64,000 nucleotides of DNA, taken from assembly GCA_001986395.2 (NCBI GenBank), contig MQVO02000009.1, positions 186,001 to 250,000 of the forward strand. The letters run 5' to 3'. A model generated the notes under the pieces. It made no database searches. It had not been told where the DNA came from and saw nothing but the letters and a program-made list of their open reading frames with translations. Shown here one piece after another: positions 1 through 11,458 of the stretch. Position 1 is the stretch's first letter, and the number at the start of each line of letters is the position of its first letter. The translations under genes and the position numbers were made by a program. This DNA is from Irpex lacteus. Its lineage: Eukaryota > Basidiomycota > Agaricomycetes > Polyporales > Irpicaceae.

Positions 1-3000
1 AGACTCTCCCGGAGCAGAGCGACTAGTCGGTGTAGAGCTTGCACAAGTGGCGTCTTGCGTAGAATATCCTTCAAGAAAGGTTCCACGTCTTCGTGCGGGT
101 TATACTGAGCAAGGATGGTCTCGACATCAGCGGTGCTCTCGTCCACCTCTTCTAGAGTACTGGTACTCCGGGAGAAGCTGAGCTCGAATGATCCACCCGT
201 GGGCGAAAGCTGGTCGACACAGGAGATCGACACGTTATAGCCAGCAGTGTAGGCAAATTCCACTGTCTGAAGATCGAAAGACAACAGCCGTACGTCTGTC
301 CACTTGTACTTCGTAGCCATTTGTGCCACTGCAAAAAATTAGCCTAGTAAACTTGAAAGGACCAGAAACCGTACCTTCTCGAGCGATGACCACCATCTTC
401 GACACTCGAGCCCATTCCTCAGAAAACTCGTCCACACATTTGTCGACATCTCCCGACACAAATGTCACTACCGCGTCCCGTGTATCATAAATAATCCGTT
501 TGGATGGACGGATGACGGTACTGCTTCCGGCGCGTTTCCCGACAGGTTGTTGCACATACTTCAGCTTGACGCAAGTGACAACCTGTGGTTTTTGTTCAGA
601 CCACCAGTTTAGGGGAATGACGCGAATATTCGGCATAGCTGCTTCGGCTGCTGGTGCACCGGACAAGATGTCTGAGGCTTGTACACAGAGTGATGGCACT
701 GATCGGGCTAGAGAGGAGTGCACATGTGCCAGGACGGCCAGCGAGGACGTTGTGTAATGTGGCTGAACGTGCTTGTAGGCGATTCCGCGGGACTTCAGTT
801 GCATCTCCACTTTGGTGTATGCAACTCGTGCACTATATGTGGGCATTAGCGTGTGTGTATAAGACAGCAGGTGTTTTGTGCAACTTACCAGCAATAAGCA
901 TATAGTTCGCGTAGAACTTGGGTATCAAGACGGAAACTGCGGTTTCACAAATTCGAAAGACTATTTGCAGCGTATTGAAGACTGGAACGCTTACCTAGCG
1001 GAGGCTCTCTGTTCCCCCAAGCCACCAATTCCGTCGCCTTCATAAGCCGATCGCCTGCGTTTCTGGCCAGCGGGTCCAAGGGCATCTAGTCCCGAACGCT
1101 GCTGGATTACCGCCTCTTCTCCATGAATCCGCACCTCGTCCAGCCAGCCGATGTCCTCCATGATGAGCTCGGCATACATGGAGTCCCTGCGTTCCTTGAC
1201 GGAAATGAGGGCATAGCGGAATTTCTCGTCTGTGATGACGAGAACCAGATAGTGATAAGGGAATGTAGCAAGTTGGATAAAGAGAGAGCCCCGAGTCGTA
1301 GAGCCGAGCTTCTGAAGTTCTGCAAAACCCGATAAGTACTCATGTCGTATGTTCGTGGAAGCACGGGCTATACGTACCGTCACGACTGAAGTTACGTTGA
1401 CGGAAACTGCGCAGACCGAGGTAGTTGGCTTTCTGTTCTGCGAGGTCCGTTATAGTCTGGTGAAGGCATGGGTAAGTCTGCCATAGCAAACAAAACACAA
1501 TAAGCGTACATTGAATCTCAGCGTCACCAGGGCAGTAGGTAGAATGATAGGATTTATGTTGATCGTGTCAGAGATAGTGGAGAATTTCGGGCCTCTACCA
1601 GCCGCAGCCAAGTCTCCCGTATCACGCATGCTAATCCTGCCTGACCGAGGGTCAATGGTGATAATGACGACCTCATCAGCGCAAAGATGCGTCCGCAGTA
1701 CTAGTGCACCTTCTGTCTCGTGGTGTCAGGTCAATAATCGTATTAGCAACTCCAATGCAACTTGCCTTCCGTAACGAGCTCCACTTCTCCAGGAGGACCA
1801 AACACGGATCGATAGGGCCCACGCTGTAGCTGGAGCTGGAAGAACGTCAAGATAGCTTTGGTATGCTTCCAGACAACCTTTCGTAGGAGTTTCTCAACGT
1901 CAAGCTCGTCAGCGTTCTGTAACAAAAGCTCGTGAAAACCTTGCTATCAATGGAGAGATCGTGACTGTTTACAATACTCAGCTCTTCCTCTGGTAGGGAA
2001 GCGTCATCCGGAGATATCTGTATGCCAAGTGCGGTGGCCTGAGGTTCCCATTTCACGAACATTTTCATGCTCTCAACCTGGTCGCTTGGACGAGGCTTGA
2101 CCTCGACATCTGCTGGCTGTACTCGTCCGCCCAATTTGATGCGTTCCTGGAGCTCAGCAAGTACGCGGTCCTTTGGAGACCGATGTGACTTGCTCGTCAA
2201 ACTGGGCACCTGTACAGCCTGCGATTGCGTTTGACTGTATACATTTTGGCTCTGGGAGGGCCGAACAGACTGCGAAGAAGGAGCCGTCGGTATTGGCGGT
2301 GCGGGCTGCGTAGGAATGATGGATATTGTTAAAGTGCCACCCAACAGAGGTAGTTTGGAACGTGGCGGAGGGCGCCCAGGGATGGTCGCGGGCGGCTTGC
2401 GTCTGTACGAGGTTAGCTTAGGGCTATAATGTCCATTGTGAGTTGAAACGACGTACATCCAGTAAGACAATGTCAGTGTTCTTCTGTCATTACTCATCTC
2501 CACCTTAAGATATTCTCCCCAGCCAAGAGCACGCAGCCGTTCCGCCTAGGGAAAAGGCTCCTCTTAAACTCGATCATGTATGGGGCTCATGGTCGGCCTA
2601 CCTGATACCAAAGTATTTCCAGTTGATACGACATCGACATCATCTCTAGAAGAACGTTTCATACTCAAGGCTGGATGAATGATGGAGGCAACTTACGCAA
2701 GAAGTTGTAGAGGCGCACGAGAGGTGCATCGAATACGCCAGGTGGTAGCTCATGTTTCTGAACCTCTGGCTGTCCCTCTACTACTGGGATATCCTCTGGA
2801 GGCGGCAAGTAGAAAGCTAGGCGACCATCAGCCTCGTCCGCAATATGCCGTTTCAGGACTCCAGCAGGCTTTCTAGGGAACTCTGGTAGAAAAAGGTTAT
2901 TTAACATGCACGGACACAAGCACAAGCTTCATTATGTTGAGTAATATCTACTAACCTTGCATCCCGGAAACGTCTCCACCGACGGTGAACAAGAACTCCA

Positions 3001-3977
3001 CGTCGACCAAAAACCAGCCGTCGCCCTGTTTTGCGCCTTTCAGGCAGAGGGACACTTCGAACAACTTCGGGACAGTAAAAAACACGCGTCCATCGCCGAC
3101 ACGGTAGTTACGCATCTCATGAGGGATAAGTTCCTGCATACGAAGGCGATAGCGCATGACGTCCTCAATATCTGATAGCGTCTTGGCAATCTCGTCGGAC
3201 GAGAGAGGTGTTGGGGGGATAATGAATGACTGGAAACGGTCAGTTCGACCTGTGTGTCTAAAACGAGCCAACTGACCTTGATTGAGGAGGGAAGTCGGCG
3301 GTATGTTCCTGTAGTCAGAACATCTAGCGAAGTCAAGAGGTCATGATTTCTCAGTCTTGCAGGATCTAATCCGTCTCGAGCGAACTTGAGCCCATGGATA
3401 GCCTCTTCGAACTGCTGGTTCTGGCCCATAAGAAAAGCTGTGATATTCTGCATACCTCTCAGTACTTGCGCACAACCGAAGTTCTCTCAAGCTAACCATT
3501 GCTTTCTGTACAACCGCTGCATCCCTAGACCACTTCACGACCGCGTACAGCTTCACAACTTGCTTCTTCGTTTTGACCACCCAGTCAGCAATTGTTCGTT
3601 TGCGCTGGGGGTCGGACATGTGTGGCATGCTAGAGGCAAGCAGTTAGACGTTGTACAAACTGACAGAATCGATTAACTCACGTTTCAGCAAGTTCCGTCA
3701 ACTCTGCGTACATGGCTTGTGCCATGCGCGAGACGAGTTCTGCCAGAGGAACTTGACCATCGTACACAAGTGGCAGCTCCCGTTCAAGCTCTTCTTGGGA
3801 GGGAGAATTAGGCAGTCCATTTGGCACACTGTCTTGTATGCCATTCATGGCCTCTTGTTCCATAGCATGGGTGAGGTCGGGGAGTATTCTCCAGACCAGG
3901 TGGCGGTAGGCGGTCAACGGGCGTTGACAATCAATTATGGCCCGGCGTCGCGAGAGTAATCGGCGGTGTTGTTCCAT
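1..3977 (-). CDS. MED14: Mediator complex subunit 14 (MED14/Rgr1), 3' end outside the window
   Basis: Multi-exon minus-strand gene that runs off the left edge, so the C-terminus is missing. MED14 is the backbone subunit of Mediator and links its modules, relaying signals from activators to RNA polymerase II in the nucleus. The N-terminal exons read PLVYDGQVPLAELVSRMAQA, then ELTELAETMPHMSDPQRKR, then KQVVKLYAVVKWSRDA, which is the family's characteristic N-terminal region. Further on come MRNYRVGDGRVFFTVPKLFE and a loop rich in Pro, Ser and Gln near 2200-2400. Introns of about 50-60 bases separate the exons; the ELAET/MPHMSD join falls near 3630-3680. The ATG at 3977 opens the frame, but an in-frame ATG at 3863, just before the conserved block, is an alternative start. 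It is divergent from MCM2. The family call rests on remembered family motifs; the later exons near the left edge are the least certain. Confidence 0.85.
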
Positions 3978-4312
3978 ATATGGAAGGGCGGATCACAAAT
4001 TCTGTTTTGGGACACATGGCGGCCATAAGAAGTACTATGTCATATATAGAGTGAGTATCTGTCTAATACCCCTCTAAGTACAAAGATACCGCTTGCATCA
4101 AACGTTAACAGCATATATATGGGCCACTATTTTATGCGCACTTTAGCCGTGTCATATTGGCCCGTTGGATGGATACTTACCACAGTATATCGGTCAATGT
4201 TTACGACTATTGACGCGTTTGAAACTCAGCCGAAATAATAATTGGAACGCGTCTTGAGGTCGTGTCGTGTTACTTCCACTACTACAGTCTTCTTATCTGA
4301 CACTACAACAGC
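3978..4312. promoter_or_regulatory. Divergent MED14/MCM2 promoter with MCB-type boxes
   Basis: 335 bases separate the two start codons. Two perfect ACGCGT hexamers lie at 4214-4219 and 4248-4253, about 94 and 60 bases before the MCM2 ATG. A third lies inside MCM2 at 4643-4648, in an intron. ACGCGT is the MluI cell-cycle box bound by the Mbp1/Swi6 (MBF) complex in ascomycete yeasts, where it drives G1/S expression of replication genes including MCMs. Use of the box in this fungus is inferred. Several TATA-like strings (for example around 4050 and 4115) are also visible but cannot be assigned to either gene. Confidence 0.6.
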
Positions 4313-7300
4313 ATGGTCAGTACATTTCTTGTTAACTAATCCGCAATAGATCTAAATTCTTGACAGTCTACACCTCGAAGAACCAAGCGTAGACGTTCAG
4401 CTTCACCCCAGGCAGGGTCTTCGCCACCTGCACCGCGACCAGCCGACCTTGATGCAAGCTCCTCTTTACCACCATCGTCTCCTCCTGCGCCATTCTCAGA
4501 CACCGACGATAGCTTGGACGAGAGAGATGCAGTAAGAGATGCAGAGGATGTAGACGATGAAGAGGAAGACGGAGAGGATTTGTTCGGGGAGAACTTGGAT
4601 GAGTGCGTCTTTATCCTCGAACATAGATGTTTTTGAGCTCTGACGCGTTTTTATCAGTGATTACGCCGTAAACGAAGTTTTGGATCGGTACTCTGACGCG
4701 GACCTAGACGACGAACAAGATTTCGAGGCAATGACGGCAGCCCAACGACGAGCGGCCGAGGCGACAATGGAAAGACGAGACCGGCGAGAGCGTAGAGGTG
4801 GTCAGGGCGGACGTGCTGCTCGCCGCACGCGTTATCCTGGCTTCTTGGAAAGCGATGACATGGAAGACGAGGATGCTGCAGGGGGTTTACTGTCACAGAT
4901 GAAACGACGTACCAGGAGGCAGTATGACGAGAGAAAAGACTTGGATGATATGGACGGAGTGGAAGATGTAAGTTTGGCTCCTGTGACATGTATCCTTTGC
5001 TCACGTCTTCCACCACCATTAGGAAATACCTCTGGAACAATTGAGTGACATCAAAGCCAAGTCCATCGTGGAGTGGATCGCCAATGAACGAGTGCGGCGA
5101 TCCATCATTCGACACTTCAGACAATTCCTTATGACCTACGTTGACGAGAACGGGTCATCGGTCTACGGGCAACGTATTAGAAGCTTGGGAGAGAGTATGT
5201 CGATCAAAAGTTCATTAGCAACATATTCGACTCGCTCACTGTGTTCGCAGATAACTCTGAGTCACTCGAAGTTTCCTACCTCCACCTTGCGATCTCCAAA
5301 CCTATTCTTGCATATTTCCTCACAAACTCCCCATCTGCCATGCTGGCTATATTCGACGAAGTCGCGCTTGCTGCCATCCTGGTCTACTATCCCTCTTACG
5401 AACGTATACACTCTGAGGTCCACGTACGAGTGACCGACCTCCCTCTTAGCTCTTCTCTCCGCGATCTGCGTCGTACAAACCTGAACAATCTTGTACGGGT
5501 GTCGGGTGTTGTAACGAGGCGCACTGGCGTCTTCCCGCAACTGAAGTACGTCAAGTTCGATTGCCGGAAATGTGGCGCGGTATTGGGGCCTTTCTACCAA
5601 GACTCCACTTCGGAGGTCAAGATTAGTTACTGCCCCAACTGCGAAGGCAGAGGCCCTTTCTCGGTGAACTCTGAGCAGGTGGGCCTATCGATCATCATAA
5701 GGGACCTGGAAAAACTGATCTTGTTCTACAGACAATATACCGAAATTACCAGAAGATGACCCTCCAGGAATCGCCTGGCTCAGTACCCCCTGGCCGTCTG
5801 CCTCGACATCGCGAAGTCGTTCTCCTGTGGGATTTAATCGACTCAGCCAAACCCGGAGAAGAAATTGTATGTCTATCTCGCCCAGTTCATATTCGCGCTA
5901 ACCTTTTGCGCAGGAAGTGACGGGTATATATAGAAATAACTTCGACGCGTCGTTGAACGCGAAGAATGGTTTCCCGGTATTCTCTACGATCATCGAGGCC
6001 AATCACATTAACAAGAAGGAGGACCAATTCGCCGCTTTCCGCCTTACGGAGGAAGACGAAAAGGAAATACGTGCCCTTGCTCGGGATGATCGCATTCGCA
6101 AGCGAATCATCAAGTCTATCGCGCCTTCTATCTATGGCCATGAGGATATCAAGACCGCAATCGCTCTTTCACTTTTCGGCGGTGTTTCGAAAGACATTAA
6201 TCGAAAGCACAGAATCCGTGGTGATATTAACGTCCTGCTCCTTGGAGATCCGGGAACAGCAAAATCTCAGTTCCTCAAGTACGTTGAAAAGACCGCGCAC
6301 CGTTCGGTGTTTGCCACTGGCCAGGGTGCATCCGCCGTCGGTCTCACAGCTAGCGTTCGCAAGGATCCCGTCACTCGCGAATGGACCCTGGAAGGAGGAG
6401 CCCTGGTTTTAGCTGACAAGGGTACCTGCCTCATCGACGAATTCGACAAGATGAACGACGCCGATCGAACCTCCATCCACGAAGCCATGGAGCAACAGTC
6501 CATCTCTATCTCTAAAGCTGGTATCGTTACGACGTTGCAGGCTCGCTGTGCAATCATCGCTGCCGCCAATCCGATTCGTGGACGATACAATCCCACCATT
6601 CCATTCCAGCAGAATGTCGAGCTGACAGAGCCCATTTTGTCACGTTTTGACGTACTTTGTGTCGTGAAAGACTCGGTTGACCCTGTTCAAGACGAGATGC
6701 TCGCGCGCTTCGTGGTGGGAAGTCACTTGAGGAGTCATCCGAAGTTCGAGCATGAGAAGGACGAGATGGATGTGGGTACAATTCTGGACGCGGATGTAAG
6801 TGGACCTTCATCACAAGCGTTCGACGATGCTGATAACCTGTTATATAGCTTATCCCCCAGGACACTCTGCGCAAGTACATCATGTACGCTCGTGAGAAGG
6901 TCCGACCGAAGTTGTTTGACCTGGATCAAGAGAAACTTTCTCGTCTCTTCGCCGACCTGAGGCGAGAATCTCTTGCTACAGGTTCCTACCCCATCACCGT
7001 CCGTCATCTCGAGAGCATGATTCGTATGTCCGAAGCCAGTGCGAAGATGGCTTTGCGCGAGTATGTCCGCGCAGACGACATCGACCTTGCTATCTCTGTC
7101 ACTGTCGGCAGCTTCGTGAGCGCGCAGAAAATGTCGATCAAGAAAACTCTCGAGAGGGTACGTGGACGAGATATATCCGTTGTGATTTTACGATTAACAC
7201 TGCATACACTGTAGGGCTTCCGCAAATATCTTACGCAAGCTCGCGATCATGAGGAGTTGCTCGCCTTTCTACTCGGGCAAATCGTCAAGGATAAAGTACG

Positions 7301-7535
7301 CCTCTACCAACTCCAGAAACGCGATCAGCCGGCGTCTGTCACGGTCAAGGTTACAGAGCTGGATGAGCAGGTAAGCATTGTTTCCCCCCTTGTCAAGCAT
7401 TCGTTCTAACGTCTTTTATAGGCGAAGGAACACGATATCTTTGACACTGCGCCTTTCCTGCGTTCAAAGTTGTTCGCCACGAATGGATACAAGGTCGCAG
7501 ATGGTGTTATCGAGAAAGTATTCCGAACGACATAG
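4313..7535 (+). CDS. MCM2: DNA replication licensing factor MCM2
   Basis: Subunit of the nuclear MCM2-7 replicative helicase, loaded at origins in G1 and active as part of CMG in S phase. The N-terminus is acidic and Ser-rich, containing [16 protein letters not shown], the conserved histone-binding/phosphorylation region of MCM2. A C4 zinc finger follows (CRKC at about 5560, CPNC at about 5632). The AAA+ core shows Walker [10 protein letters not shown], Walker [11 protein letters not shown], sensor AAANP and arginine finger SRFD. The stretch [20 protein letters not shown] and [16 protein letters not shown] identify MCM2 among the paralogues. Introns are short. The first appears to follow the start codon directly (ATG at 4313, intron 4316-4376, exon resuming with TCTACACCTCG), giving M-S-T-P-R-R. 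Others are near 4606-4655, 4969-5022, 5194-5250, 5680-5731, 5865-5914, 6797-6848, 7158-7214 and 7372-7421. The gene looks complete and ends in TAG at 7535. Confidence 0.95.
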
Positions 7536-8088
7536 GAGACTGTATATTTTTCGGGCTGTTTCTAGTGGGATGTAGTTGAGTGTACATTATAAATGACCGT
7601 ATTTGCTGATAAAGAACTCATCAAAGAAGCTTATCTGGCGAGCTCTTGCATCATATTAGCGATTCTGAATGGTAGAACCGAAGGGGGGTCTCACACTCCC
7701 AGGCCTATTATATCCGGCTGGTGGCAGGTTCGCTATCGGAATCCGCACCTGTCTGCTCCCATATGGCATGGATCCGCATGACACACCTATCGTCTTGATC
7801 TCTGTGCTTCTGAGCAGCTTCGCCAGCTCGAAGTATGATCTTCACTACCAGGTTGCAGCAGTTTTGCATGCCGCCGTGCGGTCTGCAAGGCACCTCGTCT
7901 TCCTTGCGATGTTCTTTTCCGTAACCCCTTCCCCTGCAGTAGGTCTCGAGCTCGTCAGAAGATACGAGCAGACCTTGTGCCATTACGACTGGTCCGCAAC
8001 GGCCCATAAGAATGGCATATAAAAGCGTGGTACTCACGTAAATTTCTGCGCAGTGGCTTGCTCCACTGCGTTCAAGTTGTGGTCAGCC
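7536..8088. other. Intergenic region with sedolisin-1 promoter
   Basis: No supported gene. Open frames on both strands between 7590 and 8040 lack recognisable domains or convincing splice partners. A TATA box, TATAAAAG, at 8018-8025 lies about 64 bases before the ATG of the downstream protease. The left part is the 3' flank of MCM2. Confidence 0.5.
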
Positions 8089-10610
8089 ATGGTTTTCCTT
8101 ATAGCAGCACTAACTGTTCTTGCGGCTACGACGTCTTGTCTAGGTTCTTCCCCCCTGGTGCGACACGAGTCTCGCCGTATTCTGCCTCCTCACTGGGAAC
8201 AGTCTCATCGTGCACCTGCCAACTCTATTCTACCTCTCCGCATCGGTTTGGCTCAGCCCAACCTCGATCGTCTCGAAGAGCTTCTTCTCGATGTCTCACA
8301 CCCGGAATCGCTGAACTTTGGTAACCATTGGTCGGCGGCCAAAGTTGCTGAGACATTCCGCCCCAGTGCAGCAACTGTCGACGCCGTTCGCGGCTGGCTC
8401 GAACAGGAGGGCATTGCCAGGTCTAGGATACGTCTCAGCCAGAGTGGAGGTTGGATAGAGGCGAATATTTCTATCGCAGAGGCTGAACAGCTTCTCAAGA
8501 CAGAGTATCATGTCTATAACCACGCACTAACTGACGTTAAGCATGTCGGTTGCTCGTCGGGATATCATCTCCCAAAACACATCTCGAAACACGTCGAAAT
8601 CATCACTCCGACCGTTCACTTCGATGCGATGCTAAATGTACGGGTTTCCCAGTTGCATAGGCGGGACTCGCAGCTCGGAAATGCTGCCGGTGGCTTTGAT
8701 CCCATCTCGCCAGTGAGCACTGGTGTCATCAAAGTGAATGCAAACTACCTCGGCGTGCAGTGATCTCCAACGATATTGACAATGTTTATAGGAAATTATT
8801 GATGAGCTGGAGAACTGCGACCAACATATTACTCCAAACTGTCTTCGCGCATTGTACAGCTTCGCATATATTCCTCTTGCGACTAAGAAGAATAGTATTG
8901 GAATAGGTAGGCGTCCTTGCCCTCGTATTGCGCAATCAGAGTACTTACTCAGTACTGCCATAGTGGAATACACACCAAACGCATATGTTGCGTCTGACCT
9001 GGACTTGTTCTTCAAGAATTTCTCTCAGTCACAGATTGGCGAACGCCCGGTTTTGACGAGTATCGATGGAGGTGCGAGAAGATCGTGTGGTTTACCATTC
9101 TCTCTAGAAAACCGACCGTATTATTTTCAGGTGTCGTACAGACCAACCGAACTGGGTTCAATCAGAACGGAGAGTCAAACTTGGATCTACAGTTTGCAAT
9201 GGCGCTCGTCGGCAAGGGCGAGCCAGTTACTTTGTATCAAGTCGGAGATGTGCAAGAAGGTATGTACGTGTCAGCTACTGCAGTGAGACTTATAATTACC
9301 CTTGACCCTGTATTAGGCGCATCATTCAATAATCTCTTGGACGCTCTGGATGGCTCGTTCTGCTCTTTTGAGGGAGGAGACGACCCTTCGCAAGACAGCG
9401 TTTATCCAGACCCGGCCCCTGGTGGTTTCAAAGGTACGTTTCGAGGCACTCACATTCTTTCACCGGGTTGACGGAGTTTCTATTTTGTAGGAAAAGAAGA
9501 TTGTGGCACCGTCAAACCGGCTTCCATTATATCGACGTCATACAGCTACAATGAAGCAGACTTGACGCCATTTTATACCGCCAGGCAGTGTGCAGAATAT
9601 GCCAAGGTTTGTACTGGCTTCTCGTTTATTGAACAAAATATCGGGCTGACAAGTACGGCGCTGTTCTAATAGCTCGGTCTTATGGGGGTAACAGTGCTTT
9701 ACTCTTCAGGCGACGCGGGCGTTGGAGGAGCGCGAGGGCTGTGTCTTTTTCCTAACGGGACACAGTCTCCAACAGGAAACGTTTTCAATCCCAAATTTCC
9801 TAGTAAGTGATTTAATTACAAATATACCGCGAACGGAACATTGACAGGTTGCTTTACAGGCACATGTCCATTTGTCACTAGTGTTGGTGCAACTCAAGTC
9901 GTCGCAGGGCACAAGGTGAGCTTTATCTCTGTCAAATCGCCTCTCACCACCAATTCACCTCCTTTTAGGTCACTGACCCGGAGTCTGCTACATACGAAGT
10001 CATCTTCTCAGGCGGTGGCTTCAGTAATCATTTCGCCATTCCTGAATATCAGAAGCCTACAGTACAAAGCTGGTTAACTGACCATCCCCCGCCGTACCCT
10101 CCCGACATATGGAATTCGACCGGTCGATCTCGTGGATATCCTGACATCGCAGCGAATGGGTGAGCTTCAACGTTCTTCTGGCCTCAGAGATGCTTATATG
10201 TCACACGCACTGTGGCCTATTCCAGAGCAAACTATGCTGTTGCTGTCGACGGTGTATTTGAGCGTGTCTTTGGAACTTCTGCGTCTACTCCTGTGATGGC
10301 TGCAATTCTCCATGCTGTCAATGACGCTCGACTCGCGATAGGCAAGAAACCGATTGGCTTTATCAATCCCACTGTATGTATCCCACCCTATGTGGTATAT
10401 ATCGAGTACCTAGCTCGCTACTAATTGATCTTTCCTCTTCACTAGATCTACACAGATAACTTCAAGAGTGCTTTCAACGACATCAGGAATGGCACAAATC
10501 CTGGATGCGGTACGCAGGGTTTCAGCGCAGTCAAAGGGTGGGATCCAGTGACTGGATTGGGGACACCTAACTTCCCGGTGTTGCTTGCAAAGTGGTTGCT
10601 GCTGCCATGA
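8089..10610 (+). CDS. Secreted sedolisin-type serine protease (S53), copy 1
   Basis: Predicted secreted acid protease of family S53 (tripeptidyl-peptidase I/aorsin/grifolisin group), made as a proenzyme of about 580-600 residues. The start ATG at 8089 gives a signal peptide beginning [20 protein letters not shown] pro-kumamolisin domain follows ([33 protein letters not shown]). The catalytic Glu and Asp sit in [11 protein letters not shown] with the family's four-residue spacing. The oxyanion Asp is in YSSGDAG and the nucleophile Ser in FGTSASTP. The C-terminal calcium site is represented by [11 protein letters not shown] and [13 protein letters not shown]. About ten short introns interrupt it, and two other copies in this window share the same exon layout. 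All key residues are present, so it is probably active, cutting peptides at acid pH outside the cell. It ends in TGA at 10610. Confidence 0.92.
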
Positions 10611-11458
10611 ATGCATTGAATGATGACCCTCATTATATCTACTTTCGAAGAAATACCTCATTTACTCCTTACTTACCTTCGAATATCAGCTCATCTTCCG
10701 ACGCTACCCGCAACTTACTAAGCCAAACAGAGTGTGCATTGCTGAGCTACTCAACGTGAAGTTTACAACACTACGAAGGCTTGGATTTTCTGATTGATAA
10801 CGGTGAGTACAGGCAGGGGTGGGGGGATGGAGGTGTCATTGTCCGCGAAACAAGATCGGCAATGGATGGGAGTAGGAGTGATTGCTGAGGGAAAATGGGA
10901 ATCAAGATGCGCAAAGGGAAGATGGACAGATACAAAGTAATGATGAAAGCATAAAGATAACGACACGATGCTAATGGGTACAACAGATGATGAGTCCCAA
11001 CGATGAGAACTTGACCCCTAGTAAAGAAGCGACACTCCATTAGAGTGAGTTTGCAGTATAGAGTGCGGTAACACTTACTCCTTGAGAGCGTTTAGGATTC
11101 GTAGACCCTATGCCGGGTTGTTACGTTGATTGGAGATTGCAAGTTAGTGATGAGTGTGTGTGATTGACTGTGCAGGGATGGGACAGCTGGTGATGCTGCG
11201 AGGGACTATTGGCGGCGTCCATGAGTAACAGGAGCAGTAGACTCCAGGAACATCTTGGCGGTGAGAGGCGAGAGAAGAGGAGTATAACTGTTTGTATGCG
11301 AGATGGAGGGAGTATGTGGATGCGAAGTAGAGTATGGTACGAGAGAGGAGTATGACTGTTTGTATGCGAGATGGGAGGGATGATGTGGATGAGAAGGAGA
11401 GTATGGTACGAGAGCAATGATTTCCATGAGCGCGGGGAGAGATGGGCGCGATAAGGGA
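10611..11458. other. Convergent intergenic region, probable 3' UTRs
   Basis: Lies between the ends of two convergent genes. The plus strand is strongly purine-rich from about 10800 to 11450, so the minus strand gives long but low-complexity Ser/Leu/His-rich open frames. These have no domain and are best read as 3' UTR of the minus-strand gene. It holds the two-copy repeat listed separately. Confidence 0.5.
11278..11414. repeat. Two-copy tandem repeat, unit about 68 bp
   Basis: Bases 11278-11345 and 11346-11414 are near-identical. Each begins aggagtat, contains ctgtttgtatgcgagatg, and ends gagtatggtacgagag. Differences are a few substitutions and small indels. It lies in the presumed 3' UTR of the minus-strand gene that ends at 11459. 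Confidence 0.8.

Noticed and set aside
7669..8022. Plus-strand frame before sedolisin 1
   Set aside because: No domain, and it overlaps the TATA box and leader of the protease gene.
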